From: Rhodoplanes serenus
Lineage (GTDB): Bacteria; Pseudomonadota; Alphaproteobacteria; Rhizobiales; Xanthobacteraceae
Reading direction: 5' to 3'
Length of the DNA: 64,000 nt
Assembly: GCA_945897515.1 (NCBI GenBank)
Contig: CAMDFO010000005.1
Coordinates: 40,912-104,911 of the forward strand
In this document: piece after piece, positions 1-10,080 of the stretch
How the letters are laid out: every line of letters starts with the position of its first letter
How positions within the stretch are numbered: position 1 is the stretch's first letter
Program-made: the position numbers and the translations under genes
The notes under the pieces: generated by a model
Database searches by the model: none
Seen by the model: the letters and a program-made list of their open reading frames with translations, nothing else
What the model was told of the DNA's origin: nothing

Positions 1-2
1 TC

Positions 3-452
3 AACCTGGCGATGGAGCGCGGCGAGGTGCATGGCACGCTCGCCAACTGGTCGACGGTGAAGACGCTCAACCTGAAGCAGTATGAGGACAAGCTGATCCG
101 CATCCTGGTGGTCTGGGGCGCCCGCGAGCATCCGGAGCTTAAGGGTATCCCGCTGATCTCCAGCCTGGCAAAGACGCCGGAGCAGAAGCAGGCCATGCAG
201 CTTGCGTTGGCGCGGCTTGAGTTCGGGCGGCCGTTCTTCCTGCCGCCAAACGTTCCGGCGGCCCGCGTCAAAGCCATTCGGGACGCTTTTGACGCCACCA
301 TGAAGGACAAGGAGTATCTCGCCGAGGCGGACAAGCTCAAATTGGAAATCGATCCAATGAGCGGCGAAGAACTCGCCAGAACGCTGGAGGAGATGGCCAA
401 GACGCCGGCCGATGTCGTCGCACAGGTGCGGGCCGCGTACGAGGCGCGCTGA
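3..452 (+). CDS. Tripartite tricarboxylate transporter (Bug/TctC-like) substrate-binding protein, C-terminal part; 5' end outside the window
   Basis: Reading frame open from the window edge; C-terminus (FGRPFFLPPNVPA...TPADVVAQVRAAYEAR) closely matches the C-terminus of the next gene. Confidence 0.75.
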   Translation, partial: NLAMERGEVHGTLANWSTVKTLNLKQYEDKLIRILVVWGAREHPELKGIPLISSLAKTPEQKQAMQLALARLEFGRPFFLPPNVPAARVKAIRDAFDATMKDKEYLAEADKLKLEIDPMSGEELARTLEEMAKTPADVVAQVRAAYEAR

Positions 453-471
453 CGAGTACATCGAGGCGCAC

Positions 472-1491
472 ATGCGAAAGGCGCTGCTGGCCCTCCTCGG
501 CCTGCTCGCGGCGGGGCTGCCCGCCGCCGCGCAGGAGGATGTCGCGGCGTTCTACCGCGGCAAGACGGTGCGCATCGTCGCCGGTTTTCCGGTTGGCTCC
601 GGCTTCGACATCAGCACGCGCGTGCTGGCGCGCCATCTCGGCGCGCACATCCCCGGCAATCCAACGGTGATCGTTCAGAACCAGCCGGGCGCCGGCTCGC
701 TGACCATGACCAACCAGCTCTACGCCGCCGGACCGTTCGACGGCACCACGATCGGAGCGGCGTTCGGCAGCATGCCGACCACGTTCCTGCTCCAGCCCCA
801 GGCGGTGCGATTCGATCCGACCAAAATCAACTGGGTCGGCAACACCAACCGGGAAACCAACGTCGCCTATGTGTGGCACACCGCGAAGGCGCAGAGCCTC
901 GACGAGCTCGCGACCAAGGAGCTGATGGTCGGCGCACAATCGCCCGGCACCTCGCAGTTCGACTTTCCGGTGGTGGCGAACCACGTGCTCGGCTTCAAGT
1001 TCAAGGTCGTCACCGGCTACGACAGCACGCCAAAAATCCATCTCGCGATGGAACAAGGCGAAATCGAAGGCAACGCCGCGACGTCGTGGACCACGCTCAA
1101 GGCGCTCAACGCCAACTGGCTCGCGGAGAAGAAGGTCAAAGTGATCGCACAATGGGCGCTACGCAAGCATGCCGAACTTGCGGACGTTCCAATGGTGCTC
1201 GATCTCGCCAAAACCGATGCCGACCAGCAGGCGCTGCTCCTGGTGCTAGCGCGGCTGGAGTTCGGCCGGCCGTTCTTCCTGCCGCCGAACGTTCCGGCCG
1301 ACCGTGTTGCCGCCATCCGACGCGCATTCGACGACACCATGAAGGACCCGGCATTCCGAAGCGAAGCCGAGCGGCTCAAGATCGATGTCGATCCGACCGG
1401 CGGCGCGGAGGTGGCGGCGCTGGTGGAGCGCGTTTCGCGGACGCCAGCGGATACCGTTGCGCGGGTCCGCGCCGCGCTGGCGGCGCGATGA
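472..1491 (+). CDS. Bug/TctC-family substrate-binding protein
   Basis: Signal peptide MRKALLALLGLLAAGLPAAAQ, then YRGKTVRIVAGFPVGSGFDISTRVLARHL, typical of the family. Confidence 0.8.
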   Translation: MRKALLALLGLLAAGLPAAAQEDVAAFYRGKTVRIVAGFPVGSGFDISTRVLARHLGAHIPGNPTVIVQNQPGAGSLTMTNQLYAAGPFDGTTIGAAFGSMPTTFLLQPQAVRFDPTKINWVGNTNRETNVAYVWHTAKAQSLDELATKELMVGAQSPGTSQFDFPVVANHVLGFKFKVVTGYDSTPKIHLAMEQGEIEGNAATSWTTLKALNANWLAEKKVKVIAQWALRKHAELADVPMVLDLAKTDADQQALLLVLARLEFGRPFFLPPNVPADRVAAIRRAFDDTMKDPAFRSEAERLKIDVDPTGGAEVAALVERVSRTPADTVARVRAALAAR

Positions 1492-1506
1492 AATCAAAAT
1501 GCGGAG

Positions 1507-2565
1507 CTACGACCGAGCCAGCCGTTTGATCGTCAGCTCATCCGCCAGCTTGTCGAGCAGTTCGAGCACCTCGGGATAGATCGGCACGCCGTCACGCGCC
1601 CGCTCGGCGCGGCGCGCCTGACGCTGCTCGCCCGGCAGCCGGATCGAGTCGAATCCGGGCAGCACCTTTGACGATCTCAGATCGCGCAGATGGCGATCGA
1701 CCTCGGCCTTGAACGCCGCGACCGGGATGAACCGCGAAACGTCCAGCGCGATGATGAAATGCCCGGTGTTGCACTCATCGGTGTCATTGTAGTTGAAGTC
1801 GATCACGTCGCGTCCGAAGTCCGCAGCGTTGAGCGTACCCGCGAGCAGGCCCAGCACCATCGCCAGCCCGGAACCCTTGTGGCCGCCGATTGGCAGCAGC
1901 AAGCCTTCGGCACTCTTCGCGGAATCGGTCAGCGGCCGGCCGTCCTTCCCCACCATCCAGCCTTCGGGCATCGGCTTGCCCTGCAGCTTTGTGGCCTTCA
2001 CCGTGCCGTAGGAGACAACCGTGGTGGCAATATCGAGCACCACCGGCGGCTCCTGCCCGGCCGGCACCGCGAAGGCGACCGGGTTGGTGCCGAGGATGTT
2101 CTCTGCGCCGCCCCAGACCGGCATGTGGTTGGCGTTCGCCACCACCGCGTAGATGCCGACCATGTCGTGCGGCAGCGCCATCGCCGCATAGACCCCCGCT
2201 GCGCCCGCGTGGTTCGAGCGGCGCGCGCCGACCCAGGCCACGCCGGTCTCTTTTGCCAACGCAATCGCGGTATCGGCGGCGCGCTGCATCACCAGATGGC
2301 CCATGCCGTTGTCGCCGTCGACCATGGCGGTGGCCGGCGCGGTCTTCTCCACCGTGATGTTCGCCTTCGGATTGACGCCGCCCGCTTTGATGCGCCGCAC
2401 GTATTGCGGCAGGCGAAACACGCCATGGGCGTCGGCGCCGACCAGATCGGCCTCCAGCATCAGCTCGGCGCACTTCGCGGCGTCGACATCGGGCATGCCG
2501 ACGGCCAGCATCGCGTCCTTGATCAGCGATGCAACGGCAAGCGCGGGAACACGCGCTTCCAGCAT
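1507..2565 (-). CDS. Ldh family oxidoreductase (malate/L-lactate/ureidoglycolate dehydrogenase type)
   Basis: MLEARVPALAVASLIKDAML...ADAHGVFRLPQYVRRIKAG...GARRSNHAGAAGVYAAMAL...GTNPVAFAVPAGQEPPVVLDIATT. Confidence 0.85.
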   Translation of the reverse strand: MLEARVPALAVASLIKDAMLAVGMPDVDAAKCAELMLEADLVGADAHGVFRLPQYVRRIKAGGVNPKANITVEKTAPATAMVDGDNGMGHLVMQRAADTAIALAKETGVAWVGARRSNHAGAAGVYAAMALPHDMVGIYAVVANANHMPVWGGAENILGTNPVAFAVPAGQEPPVVLDIATTVVSYGTVKATKLQGKPMPEGWMVGKDGRPLTDSAKSAEGLLLPIGGHKGSGLAMVLGLLAGTLNAADFGRDVIDFNYNDTDECNTGHFIIALDVSRFIPVAAFKAEVDRHLRDLRSSKVLPGFDSIRLPGEQRQARRAERARDGVPIYPEVLELLDKLADELTIKRLARS

Positions 2566-3563
2566 TACTTGACGCCCGCGAGCAGCTTCTGGACGAGACC
2601 GCTGAGCATCGTCGCCTTGTCGGCATCGGACGAGGACAGCGCCTTGACCTGCCGCGCGCACTCGAACGTGCCCATGTCGTAGGGATAGTCGCTGCCGAGG
2701 ATGACGTGGCCGGCGCCGAACTCCTGCACCAGGAACTCAAGCTGTGGCTTGGAATGCAGGATGGTGTCCCAATAGAACGTGCGGATGGTTTCGGCCGGCG
2801 GATACTTCAGGTGCTTCTGCGGCTCCGGCCGGACGTGCCAGCCGTGCTGCCAGCGCCCGGCCTGATACGGCGTAAAGCCGCCGCCGTGCACCATGTAGAA
2901 GCGGATGTTCGGATAGCGCTCGATCACGCCGCCGAACACCAGCGACGCTGCCGCGATCGTGGTGTCGAGCGGATTGCCGATCAGGTTGTTGAGGTAGTAA
3001 TTCCGCAGCCGATCCACGCCCGCGACGTTGTTCGGATGGATCATGCAGAACGCGTTGTGCCGGTTGGCGACCTGCCACACCGGCTCGAACTCCGGCTCGT
3101 CGAGGTTCTTGCCGTTGATGTTGGAGCCGATCTGCATACCCTTCAGGCCGAGCTTGGAAATGGAGCGCTCCAACTCGTCGGCCGCGGCCTTCGGCGCCTG
3201 CATCGGCAGCGTGGCGATGCCGTAGAAGCTTTTTGGGTAGTCGCGGACGTGCTTGGCGATCTGGTCGTTCTGGATGACGCAGGCCGTGGCCGTCATCCCC
3301 GCATCCTGATTGTACATGAAGGTCTGCGGCGTGTTGGACAGCACCTGCATGTCGACGTCGGACGCCCTCATGTCTTTCAGCCGCTGCTCGATGTCGAAGC
3401 CGCCGAGCGGGAGCGGGCGGTAGGGCACGCCGGCGACCGTCCATTCGTAGACGTCCTTTTCGATTTCCTTGAGCGCCGACCCGACCTTGGGGACCTCCTT
3501 GTTGAGGAGCTTCATGGTCTCTTCGGTGCAGATGTGGGCGTGGGCGTCGATCGCGAGCGGCAT
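2565..3563 (-). CDS. Amidohydrolase family protein (ACMSD-like)
   Basis: N-terminal metal motif IDAHAHI; MIHPNNVAG; HVILGSDYPYDMG near the C-terminus. Confidence 0.82.
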   Translation of the reverse strand: MPLAIDAHAHICTEETMKLLNKEVPKVGSALKEIEKDVYEWTVAGVPYRPLPLGGFDIEQRLKDMRASDVDMQVLSNTPQTFMYNQDAGMTATACVIQNDQIAKHVRDYPKSFYGIATLPMQAPKAAADELERSISKLGLKGMQIGSNINGKNLDEPEFEPVWQVANRHNAFCMIHPNNVAGVDRLRNYYLNNLIGNPLDTTIAAASLVFGGVIERYPNIRFYMVHGGGFTPYQAGRWQHGWHVRPEPQKHLKYPPAETIRTFYWDTILHSKPQLEFLVQEFGAGHVILGSDYPYDMGTFECARQVKALSSSDADKATMLSGLVQKLLAGVK

Positions 3564-3610
3564 GGGCAGTATTTCCCCCGGTTTCCTATTGTCTCTTATG
3601 TACTCTGAAT

Positions 3611-3684
3611 GTCATCGCCCGCGAAGGCGGGCGATCCAGTCTTTGCTTGGCCCACTGGATGCCCCGCCTTCGCGGGGCATGACA
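3611..3684. repeat. Composite palindromic element
   Basis: gtcatcgcccgcgaaggcgggcgatcc...ggatgccccgccttcgcggggcatgac. Confidence 0.75.
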
Positions 3685-3713
3685 GCGCGTGCGTTGCAGC
3701 GGGACAGACTCCC

Positions 3714-4220
3714 TCAGAGCAGGAAGCTCACCGAGCCCATCCGCCCCAATTCCTCTGCGTCCAAAATGGCGCGGCGTTCGTGAATCTTGAGCCCCGCGTC
3801 GGTGCGCTTGAGCTTGTGACGGTAGCGGCCGACGAATTCGCGCACCGGCTCGTTGCGCCGATGCCGGAAGATCGCGAAATTCGCCGCGACCGAAATCAGA
3901 CCGTCCTCGACGCCAGTGATGCGCACATTGGAGATCATGCGGCGGGTGCGCGATGGTGGATACTCGGCGTGGCAGTTCGGGTCCTTCAGCCGGATGATCC
4001 GTTCGCGCAGCCGAACGATGTCGTCGGCCACGGTGAACAGCGTGAAGCGATGATCGGCGTCGGGCTTGTCGTTCGGCGGCACGTAATAGGACGCATCATC
4101 GGTCAGCAGCGCCAGCCAGTCGTCGAGCTTCCAGTCATCGAGCAGCGCGGCCTCGTGATAGAGGAAGTCCTCGACCTCCGCCCGCGTGACGATGGCGCCC
4201 GGATCGAGCGGCTGGTTCAT
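3714..4220 (-). CDS. Aromatic-ring-hydroxylating dioxygenase, beta subunit
   Basis: MNQPLDPGAIVTRAEVEDFLYHEAALLDDWKLDDWLALLTDDASYYVPPND; overlaps the alpha subunit gene by 4 bp. Confidence 0.85.
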   Translation of the reverse strand: MNQPLDPGAIVTRAEVEDFLYHEAALLDDWKLDDWLALLTDDASYYVPPNDKPDADHRFTLFTVADDIVRLRERIIRLKDPNCHAEYPPSRTRRMISNVRITGVEDGLISVAANFAIFRHRRNEPVREFVGRYRHKLKRTDAGLKIHERRAILDAEELGRMGSVSFLL

Positions 4221-5536
4221 GGCCGGGCCTCCATCAGCTCGCTCCACTTGCGCCAGAACACGCGAAGGTGACCCTCGTCGGTCGCGAGTTGCTCCTGGCT
4301 GCTGCCCATGCCGCGCGAGAGGTCGGACCAGGGCACCTCGCGCCACGCGGCGAAGCCCTGCTGCGCCAGCTCCAGCGCCGCAACATCGTCCGGCGTGGCG
4401 AAACCGCCGGGACCGTAGAACGTCAGGAAGGCGTGCAGCCGGCGGGCGCGCTGCGCCTCGGTCTCTTCGACCGGACCGAGCGCCCAGGCCGTGACCCGCA
4501 TATGGCCGGGGCTCACGGGGAAGAAGTTGCGCACCGTCACCGACGAGCCGTCGTTGATCACGAGGTTGGGGAAGACGCAGAGATTGCGGTTGGTGTCGGC
4601 GACGCGGGCCGCCCTCGCCTCGCCCAGCCGCTCGACCAGCTCCTTGCGGATCGCGTCGATGTCGGCCTTGGCCTCCTCGCCATAGACCGCGATCCACTTG
4701 GCGACCGGACGGCCGCGGTAGTTCGGGTTGTCGGTGGTGAGATGGCCGTTGCCTAGATCCAGGCCGAAGCCCTTGGTCGGCAGCATGTGACCCTTGGCCG
4801 GCGAAACGTTGACGCCGGAGTTGCGCATATAGTTGAGCCAGGTCGAGTGCGTGGTGACGAGGTGGTAATCGTCGACGCTGTTCTCGACCAGCAGCTTCCA
4901 GTTTGCCTTGATGTCGTACTCCTGGACGCCGGAAATAATTTCCATGCGGCCCGACGGCGACTGATCGACGATCAGATCGATGTAGTCCTTGGCGCCCGCC
5001 AGATAGGTGTGCAGGTCCGGCGCGTCGTGGTCGAAGTTGACGAAGTAGAAGTCCTTGTAGTGCTCGAGCCGCGGCACCGGGACCAAACCCTTCTTGGTCT
5101 TGTCGTAGCCTGGCGGATAGGCGTCGTCGCCCGGAATGCCCTTGAGCGAGCCGTCGGTGTTGTACGACCAGCCGTGATAGATGCAATAGAACTGCCGCGC
5201 GTTGCCCTCGCGCTCGCGGCACACCAACGCGCCGCGGTGCCGGCATGAATTGATCAACGCGCGCACGGTGCCGGTGCGATCGCGGCAGAAGATCACCGGC
5301 CGGCCGGCGACTTGGCGGGTGCGGAAATCGTTCGGATTCTTCACCTCGGAGGCGTGGCCGACATAGACCCAGCACTTGTCGAAGATCGCGCGGTGCTCGC
5401 CTTCAAGCACGTCGTCGGAGACGAACACCTTCCGGTTGACGGAAAAGGTCAGGTTCTCCAGGTCCTCGACCACGAAGCGGCCGTTGCCGCTGCCATGGCC
5501 GTTGCCACTGCCGTTTCCTTGGCGATATTCGGTCAT
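4217..5536 (-). CDS. Aromatic ring-hydroxylating dioxygenase, alpha subunit (Rieske)
   Basis: Rieske motif CRHRGALVCREREGNARQFYCIYHGW; ENSVDDYHLVTTH mononuclear iron region. Confidence 0.88.
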   Translation of the reverse strand: MTEYRQGNGSGNGHGSGNGRFVVEDLENLTFSVNRKVFVSDDVLEGEHRAIFDKCWVYVGHASEVKNPNDFRTRQVAGRPVIFCRDRTGTVRALINSCRHRGALVCREREGNARQFYCIYHGWSYNTDGSLKGIPGDDAYPPGYDKTKKGLVPVPRLEHYKDFYFVNFDHDAPDLHTYLAGAKDYIDLIVDQSPSGRMEIISGVQEYDIKANWKLLVENSVDDYHLVTTHSTWLNYMRNSGVNVSPAKGHMLPTKGFGLDLGNGHLTTDNPNYRGRPVAKWIAVYGEEAKADIDAIRKELVERLGEARAARVADTNRNLCVFPNLVINDGSSVTVRNFFPVSPGHMRVTAWALGPVEETEAQRARRLHAFLTFYGPGGFATPDDVAALELAQQGFAAWREVPWSDLSRGMGSSQEQLATDEGHLRVFWRKWSELMEARP

Positions 5537-5593
5537 TTCTGGCTCCACCGGTTGGGCCGGCAAGTGGCGCTGGGCGTTGGCGTTTCTCTATAT

Positions 5594-6817
5594 CTAACGA
5601 GACAAATCGTCCACCGCCACCTGATGTTCCAGCGTCACTTCGCGCCCCTCGCGCGCGGAACGCAGAATCGCGAGCGCCACCTCCACCGTGGCCTTGCCCC
5701 AGCGGCCGTCATTCACCGGCCGGCGGCCGTGATGCAGCGCCGCGAGCATGTCGTCGAGCACTTCGTGCCGTCCGGCCATGCCGGGCGACGGCGGGATCGC
5801 GACCTCCTGGATACCGTTGCGGTCATAGACCGTGACGCCGTTGGCCGAGGCGCGCATGTCGCCATCCGCGCAGGTCACGATGGTGATGCCGAAATGCGGC
5901 TGGTGCGGCGGCAGTCCGGCCTGGCTCGAACCATAGGCGTAGTTCCGCGTGCGCAGCCCGGTCTCCTCCTTGACGCTTTCGAGCGCGCGGCGGGCCGCGC
6001 CGTGCGAAAGCTGCTTCGGCGCGCCGCGCTCGCTGAGCCCGAAATGCCATTCGTCGGAATCGAAATGATCGTAGCCGCTGTAAGTCAGGGAGGCGGAAGC
6101 GCCGTTGTCGAATTGCAGCAACGCCATGCAGCTTCCCTCGGTCGGGCGCGCGGGATCCAGCACGCTGGCATGGGCACGCACGCTCCGCACCAGTCCGCCG
6201 GCGAGCAGCCGGACGGTGTCGATCTGGTGCGGCACCTGGTTGAACAGGATGCCGCCGCCCTTCGAAGTGTCGAGCTCTTCGGGCCGGCGTGGGCGGTAGA
6301 GGAAGTTGGTATAGTTGAAGCTGTTGATCATCCCGAGCCGGCCGAGATCGCCGCTGGCGATCATCGTTCGCATCAGGCGCACCGCCGGATCGAAGGCATG
6401 GGTGTGACCGACGATCAGCCACACGTTGCTGCGCTGCGTGGCGGCGATGATGGTGTCGCAATCGGCGAGCGTGAGCGCCATCGGCTTTTCGAGGATGACG
6501 TGCTTGCCGCGCTCGGCTGCCATGATGGCATGCGGGGTGTGAAACTGGTGCGGCGTGGCGACGTAGATCACCTCGACCTCCGGATCGGCGCAAAGCTCCG
6601 AAACATCGGCATAGGTGCGTGCGGCAAAGTCGCGCGCGAACGCCTGCCGCGGCCCGGGGTGCGGATCGGCGGCAGCGCGCAGCACGTAGCCGGGGTGGGC
6701 CGCGGCGGCCTGCACCATGACGGCTCCGGCCATGCCGAGCCCGGCGATGCCGAGGCCGATAGGACGGCCGTCGGATCGGGCCTTCGGGCCTTCGGTCGAT
6801 TCCACGTCTGGCGTCAT
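5594..6817 (-). CDS. Gfo/Idh/MocA family oxidoreductase
   Basis: GLGIAGLGMAGAVMV Rossmann start; EKPMALTLADCDTII motif. Confidence 0.87.
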   Translation of the reverse strand: MTPDVESTEGPKARSDGRPIGLGIAGLGMAGAVMVQAAAAHPGYVLRAAADPHPGPRQAFARDFAARTYADVSELCADPEVEVIYVATPHQFHTPHAIMAAERGKHVILEKPMALTLADCDTIIAATQRSNVWLIVGHTHAFDPAVRLMRTMIASGDLGRLGMINSFNYTNFLYRPRRPEELDTSKGGGILFNQVPHQIDTVRLLAGGLVRSVRAHASVLDPARPTEGSCMALLQFDNGASASLTYSGYDHFDSDEWHFGLSERGAPKQLSHGAARRALESVKEETGLRTRNYAYGSSQAGLPPHQPHFGITIVTCADGDMRASANGVTVYDRNGIQEVAIPPSPGMAGRHEVLDDMLAALHHGRRPVNDGRWGKATVEVALAILRSAREGREVTLEHQVAVDDLSR

Positions 6818-6918
6818 GTTTTTCCGCTGTTCTGGGTCATTGCAGGATCGCGTCGCGGCCGGTAATTTCCAAGGCCCCGCCTGAGTTTAACGCCCTTCCT
6901 CAGAAAGCCCTAGCCGAC

Positions 6919-9267
6919 ATGGACAGCAAGACCGACCTAAGCCACGCCAAGCGGACCCCACGCGTCGAGGACGACTATCTGCTGCGCGGACAGGGCCGAT
7001 ACATGTCGGACGCTCCCATGCCGGGGCAGACCTATGCGTGTTTCGTGCGCTCACCGCACGCGGCCGCCGACATCAAGTCGATCGACACCGAAGCGGCCAA
7101 GGCGATCAAGGGCGTGCTCGCGGTGCTGACCGGCGCCGACATGAAGGAATTCGGCCACGGCAGCCTGTCGCAGCATCCGCCGCTCGGCGGGCGCGGCGGC
7201 GCCAAGCTGGTGATGCCGTTCCGTCCGGCGCTGTGCTTCGACCGGGTCAATCATATTGGCGAGCCGGTGGCGTTGGTGGTCGGCGAGACGTTCGCGGCGG
7301 CGCAGGACGGCGCCGAGGCCGTAGCCGTCGACTATCAGACCCGCGAGCCCGCGTCCGACCTGCGCGCCGCGGTCCAGAGCGGCGCGCCGCAAGTCCATCC
7401 CGAAGCGCCCGGCAACATCGCGGTCGACTGGGCCGGTCTCGCGCCGGACCCGGACGCCAACGCCAAGGAGGTCGAGCGCGTGTTCGCCTCGGCGAAGCAT
7501 GTCGCCAAGGTGTCGCTGCTGCACAACCGGCTCAACGTCGCCTCGATGGAGCCGCGCGGCGCGACCGCGAGCTACGACGCCGCCGCCGAAAGCTTCGGCC
7601 TGCGGGTCTGCTCCCAGGGCGCACGCGCCATGCGCGACTCGATGGCGGCGATCATGAAGGTCGGCAACGACAAGCTGCGCGTCACCACCGAGGAGGTCGG
7701 CGGCGCATTCGGCCTCAAGACCGGGCCCTATCCGGAGTACATCGCGATCCTGGTCGCGGCCAAGAAGCTCGGCCGGCCGGTCTACTGGATGTCGGGACGC
7801 TCGGAAGCCTTCCTCACCGACAACCACGCGCGCGACGCCTACAGCGACGTGGAATTGGCGCTCGACGAGAAGGGCAAGTTCCTGGCGCTGCGCATCCGCC
7901 ATCTCGGGGCCATGGGCGCCTACATCGGCGCGGTCGGCGCCAACATCCAGACCGTCAACATGATGCGCTGCCTGCCGGGCATGTACGACATCAAGCTGAT
8001 CGACGCGCAGACCCGCTGCGTGTTCACCAACACCGTCGTCACCGCACCCTATCGCGGCGCAGGGCGTCCGGAGGCAAGCTATTGCCTCGAACGCGTGGTC
8101 GACGAGGCAGCGCGGATCACCGGTATCGACCCGATCAAGCTGCGACGCCGCAATCTGATTTCGCCGAAGGCGATGCCGTACAAGACCGCGATCGGAACCA
8201 CCTACGACTCCGGCGATTTTGCCACCGTGGTCGACAAGGGATTGGCGCTGGCGGACTACGAGGGCTTCAAGGCCCGAAAGAAGGAAGCCAAGAAAAAGGG
8301 CCTGCTGCGCGGCATCGGCGTCTGCTTCGTGCTGGAGCACTCCGGCGGCGCTCCGGTGGAAGGCATCCAGATGGCGTTCCCAGGCGGCGACGCTCTGGAC
8401 CTGACGCTCAACGTGCAGTCGACCGGCCAGGGCCACGCCACGATCTTCCCGCAGCTTGTCGCCGAGCGGCTGGGCATCCAGGCCAGCCAGATCAAGCATC
8501 TTCATGGCGACTCCAGGCACGAGGTCGCGGGCTACGCGTCGGTCGGCTCCCGGTCGGCCATGACAGTCGGCCATTCGATGGTGAAGGCCATCGAGGCGAT
8601 CGTTGACAAAGGCAAGAAGGTCGCAGCCACGGCGCTCGAAGCCGGCGAGAGCGACATCGAATTCCGCAACGGCGCGTTCAACGTGGTCGGCACCGACCGC
8701 CGCATCTCGTTGTTCGACACCGCCGCACGCGCCGCCGAGATGAAGAAGAAAGGCGAGATCGCCGAAAGCCTCGACACCAAGCTCCAAACCGAAACGCCGC
8801 TCACCTTCCCGAACGGCTGCCACGTCGCCGAGGTCGAGATCGATCCCGCCACCGGCAAGCTCACCATCGCCAGCTATTCGGCGGTGGACGATTGCGGCAA
8901 CGTGCTCAGTCCGATGATCGTCGAAGGCCAGACCCACGGCGCGGTCACCATGGGGCTCGGCCAGGCAATCATGGAGAACACGGTGTACGATTCCGGCGGA
9001 CAGCTCGTGTCCGGCTCGTTCATGGACTACGCCATGCCGCGGGCGCACGACCTGCCGTTCTTCCGCGAGGGCTTCCACCCGGTGCCGGCGACGACCAACC
9101 CGCTCGGCGTCAAGGGCGCGGGCGAGGCCGGCACCACGGCCGCCATCGCCGCACTGATGAACGCGATCGCCGATGCGATCCCCGGACCGGCGGGCGCACA
9201 CATGGACATGCCGGCGACGGCGGAGAAGGTCTGGCGGGCATGCGAGGCCGCACGGGCGGCGAGCTGA
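6919..9267 (+). CDS. Xanthine dehydrogenase/CO dehydrogenase (CoxL)-family molybdopterin-binding subunit, form II-like
   Basis: Full-length 782 aa; APYRGAGRPEASYCLER form-II active-site loop; C-terminal GVKGAGEAGTTAAIAALMNAIADA. Confidence 0.9.
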   Translation: MDSKTDLSHAKRTPRVEDDYLLRGQGRYMSDAPMPGQTYACFVRSPHAAADIKSIDTEAAKAIKGVLAVLTGADMKEFGHGSLSQHPPLGGRGGAKLVMPFRPALCFDRVNHIGEPVALVVGETFAAAQDGAEAVAVDYQTREPASDLRAAVQSGAPQVHPEAPGNIAVDWAGLAPDPDANAKEVERVFASAKHVAKVSLLHNRLNVASMEPRGATASYDAAAESFGLRVCSQGARAMRDSMAAIMKVGNDKLRVTTEEVGGAFGLKTGPYPEYIAILVAAKKLGRPVYWMSGRSEAFLTDNHARDAYSDVELALDEKGKFLALRIRHLGAMGAYIGAVGANIQTVNMMRCLPGMYDIKLIDAQTRCVFTNTVVTAPYRGAGRPEASYCLERVVDEAARITGIDPIKLRRRNLISPKAMPYKTAIGTTYDSGDFATVVDKGLALADYEGFKARKKEAKKKGLLRGIGVCFVLEHSGGAPVEGIQMAFPGGDALDLTLNVQSTGQGHATIFPQLVAERLGIQASQIKHLHGDSRHEVAGYASVGSRSAMTVGHSMVKAIEAIVDKGKKVAATALEAGESDIEFRNGAFNVVGTDRRISLFDTAARAAEMKKKGEIAESLDTKLQTETPLTFPNGCHVAEVEIDPATGKLTIASYSAVDDCGNVLSPMIVEGQTHGAVTMGLGQAIMENTVYDSGGQLVSGSFMDYAMPRAHDLPFFREGFHPVPATTNPLGVKGAGEAGTTAAIAALMNAIADAIPGPAGAHMDMPATAEKVWRACEAARAAS

Positions 9268-9268
9268 C

Positions 9269-9592
9269 CTACTCGCCCGCCTCCTTGTCCAGATCCACCA
9301 CCACCTGGTCGTCCCGCACCGTGACCTTGTAGGTCCGCAGCGGGATCGAGCACGGCGGCGCTTCGACCGCGCCGGTTTTGATGTTGAAGGCGCCGAAGTG
9401 CATGGTGCATTCGACGATCTCGCCGTCGACGATGCCCTCGGCGAGACTGAACGAACCGTGGGTGCATTCGTCGTCGGTGGCGTAGAAGCTGCCGCCGAGG
9501 TTGAAGACCGCGACCGGCTGATTGCCGACCTCGAAACGCTTCACCGAACCTTCCGGAACGTCCGAGGTCGGACAGACGACAGTTTCAGCCAT
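9269..9592 (-). CDS. Non-heme iron oxygenase ferredoxin subunit (Rieske [2Fe-2S])
   Basis: CTHGSFSLAEGIVDGEIVECTMHFGAFN Rieske CxH...CxxH. Confidence 0.88.
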   Translation of the reverse strand: MAETVVCPTSDVPEGSVKRFEVGNQPVAVFNLGGSFYATDDECTHGSFSLAEGIVDGEIVECTMHFGAFNIKTGAVEAPPCSIPLRTYKVTVRDDQVVVDLDKEAGE

Positions 9593-9674
9593 GGGTGGAT
9601 GATACTCCGCTCACACACAGATACGGAGCGGCTTTGTCAGCCGCTCCGCCGAAAACGCTAGCCAATCCCAAGAC

Positions 9675-9800
9675 CTACTTCTTACCCATGCCCTGGCCCA
9701 TCGGCATCTTGCCGCCGAACGGCTGGTTCTTCTGCTTCTTGTTCTTGTCGGCCTTCGGTTTCTTCTTCTCTTTGTTCTGTTTCTGGTCACCCTTCGCCAT
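9675..9800 (-). CDS. Small lysine-rich hypothetical protein (41 aa)
   Basis: MAKGDQKQNKEKKKPKADKNKKQKNQPFGGKMPMGQGMGKK from an internal ATG of the 9675..9911 ORF. Confidence 0.6.
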   Translation of the reverse strand: MAKGDQKQNKEKKKPKADKNKKQKNQPFGGKMPMGQGMGKK

Positions 9801-9970
9801 GACACATCCTCTCTGAGTTGATTTCGCGTCGATCGCCGCGCTCTCCCCGATGGAGGTGGCGACCGGCCCCGCGACGATTCGGACTCTGGCGCGAGTTCCG
9901 GCCGGTTTCAATCGGCGGTGGGCTGCGGACCGGCGCCGCCCACCGCAATATTTTGGGTCATTTACTCCCC

Positions 9971-10073
9971 TGTCATTCCGGACGCCGCGCTAGCGGCGAT
10001 CCGGAATCCAGAACAACGACCCGTCTCGTGGCTGGATTCCGGGTTCGCGCGAAACGCGCGCCCCGGAATGACA
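9971..10073. repeat. Composite palindromic element (gtcattccgg...ccggaatgac type)
   Basis: Outer inverted repeat with nested arms, intergenic. Confidence 0.75.
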
Positions 10074-10080
10074 GCAAGTG

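Noticed and set aside
7051-9201. 716-aa ORF antisense to the CoxL-like gene
   Set aside because: Shadow ORF; composition typical of a reverse-complement frame and no family motif.
9625-9647. Hairpin ggagcggct-ttgtc-agccgctcc as a terminator
   Set aside because: Good 9-bp stem, but no T-run on either strand; not called as rho-independent.
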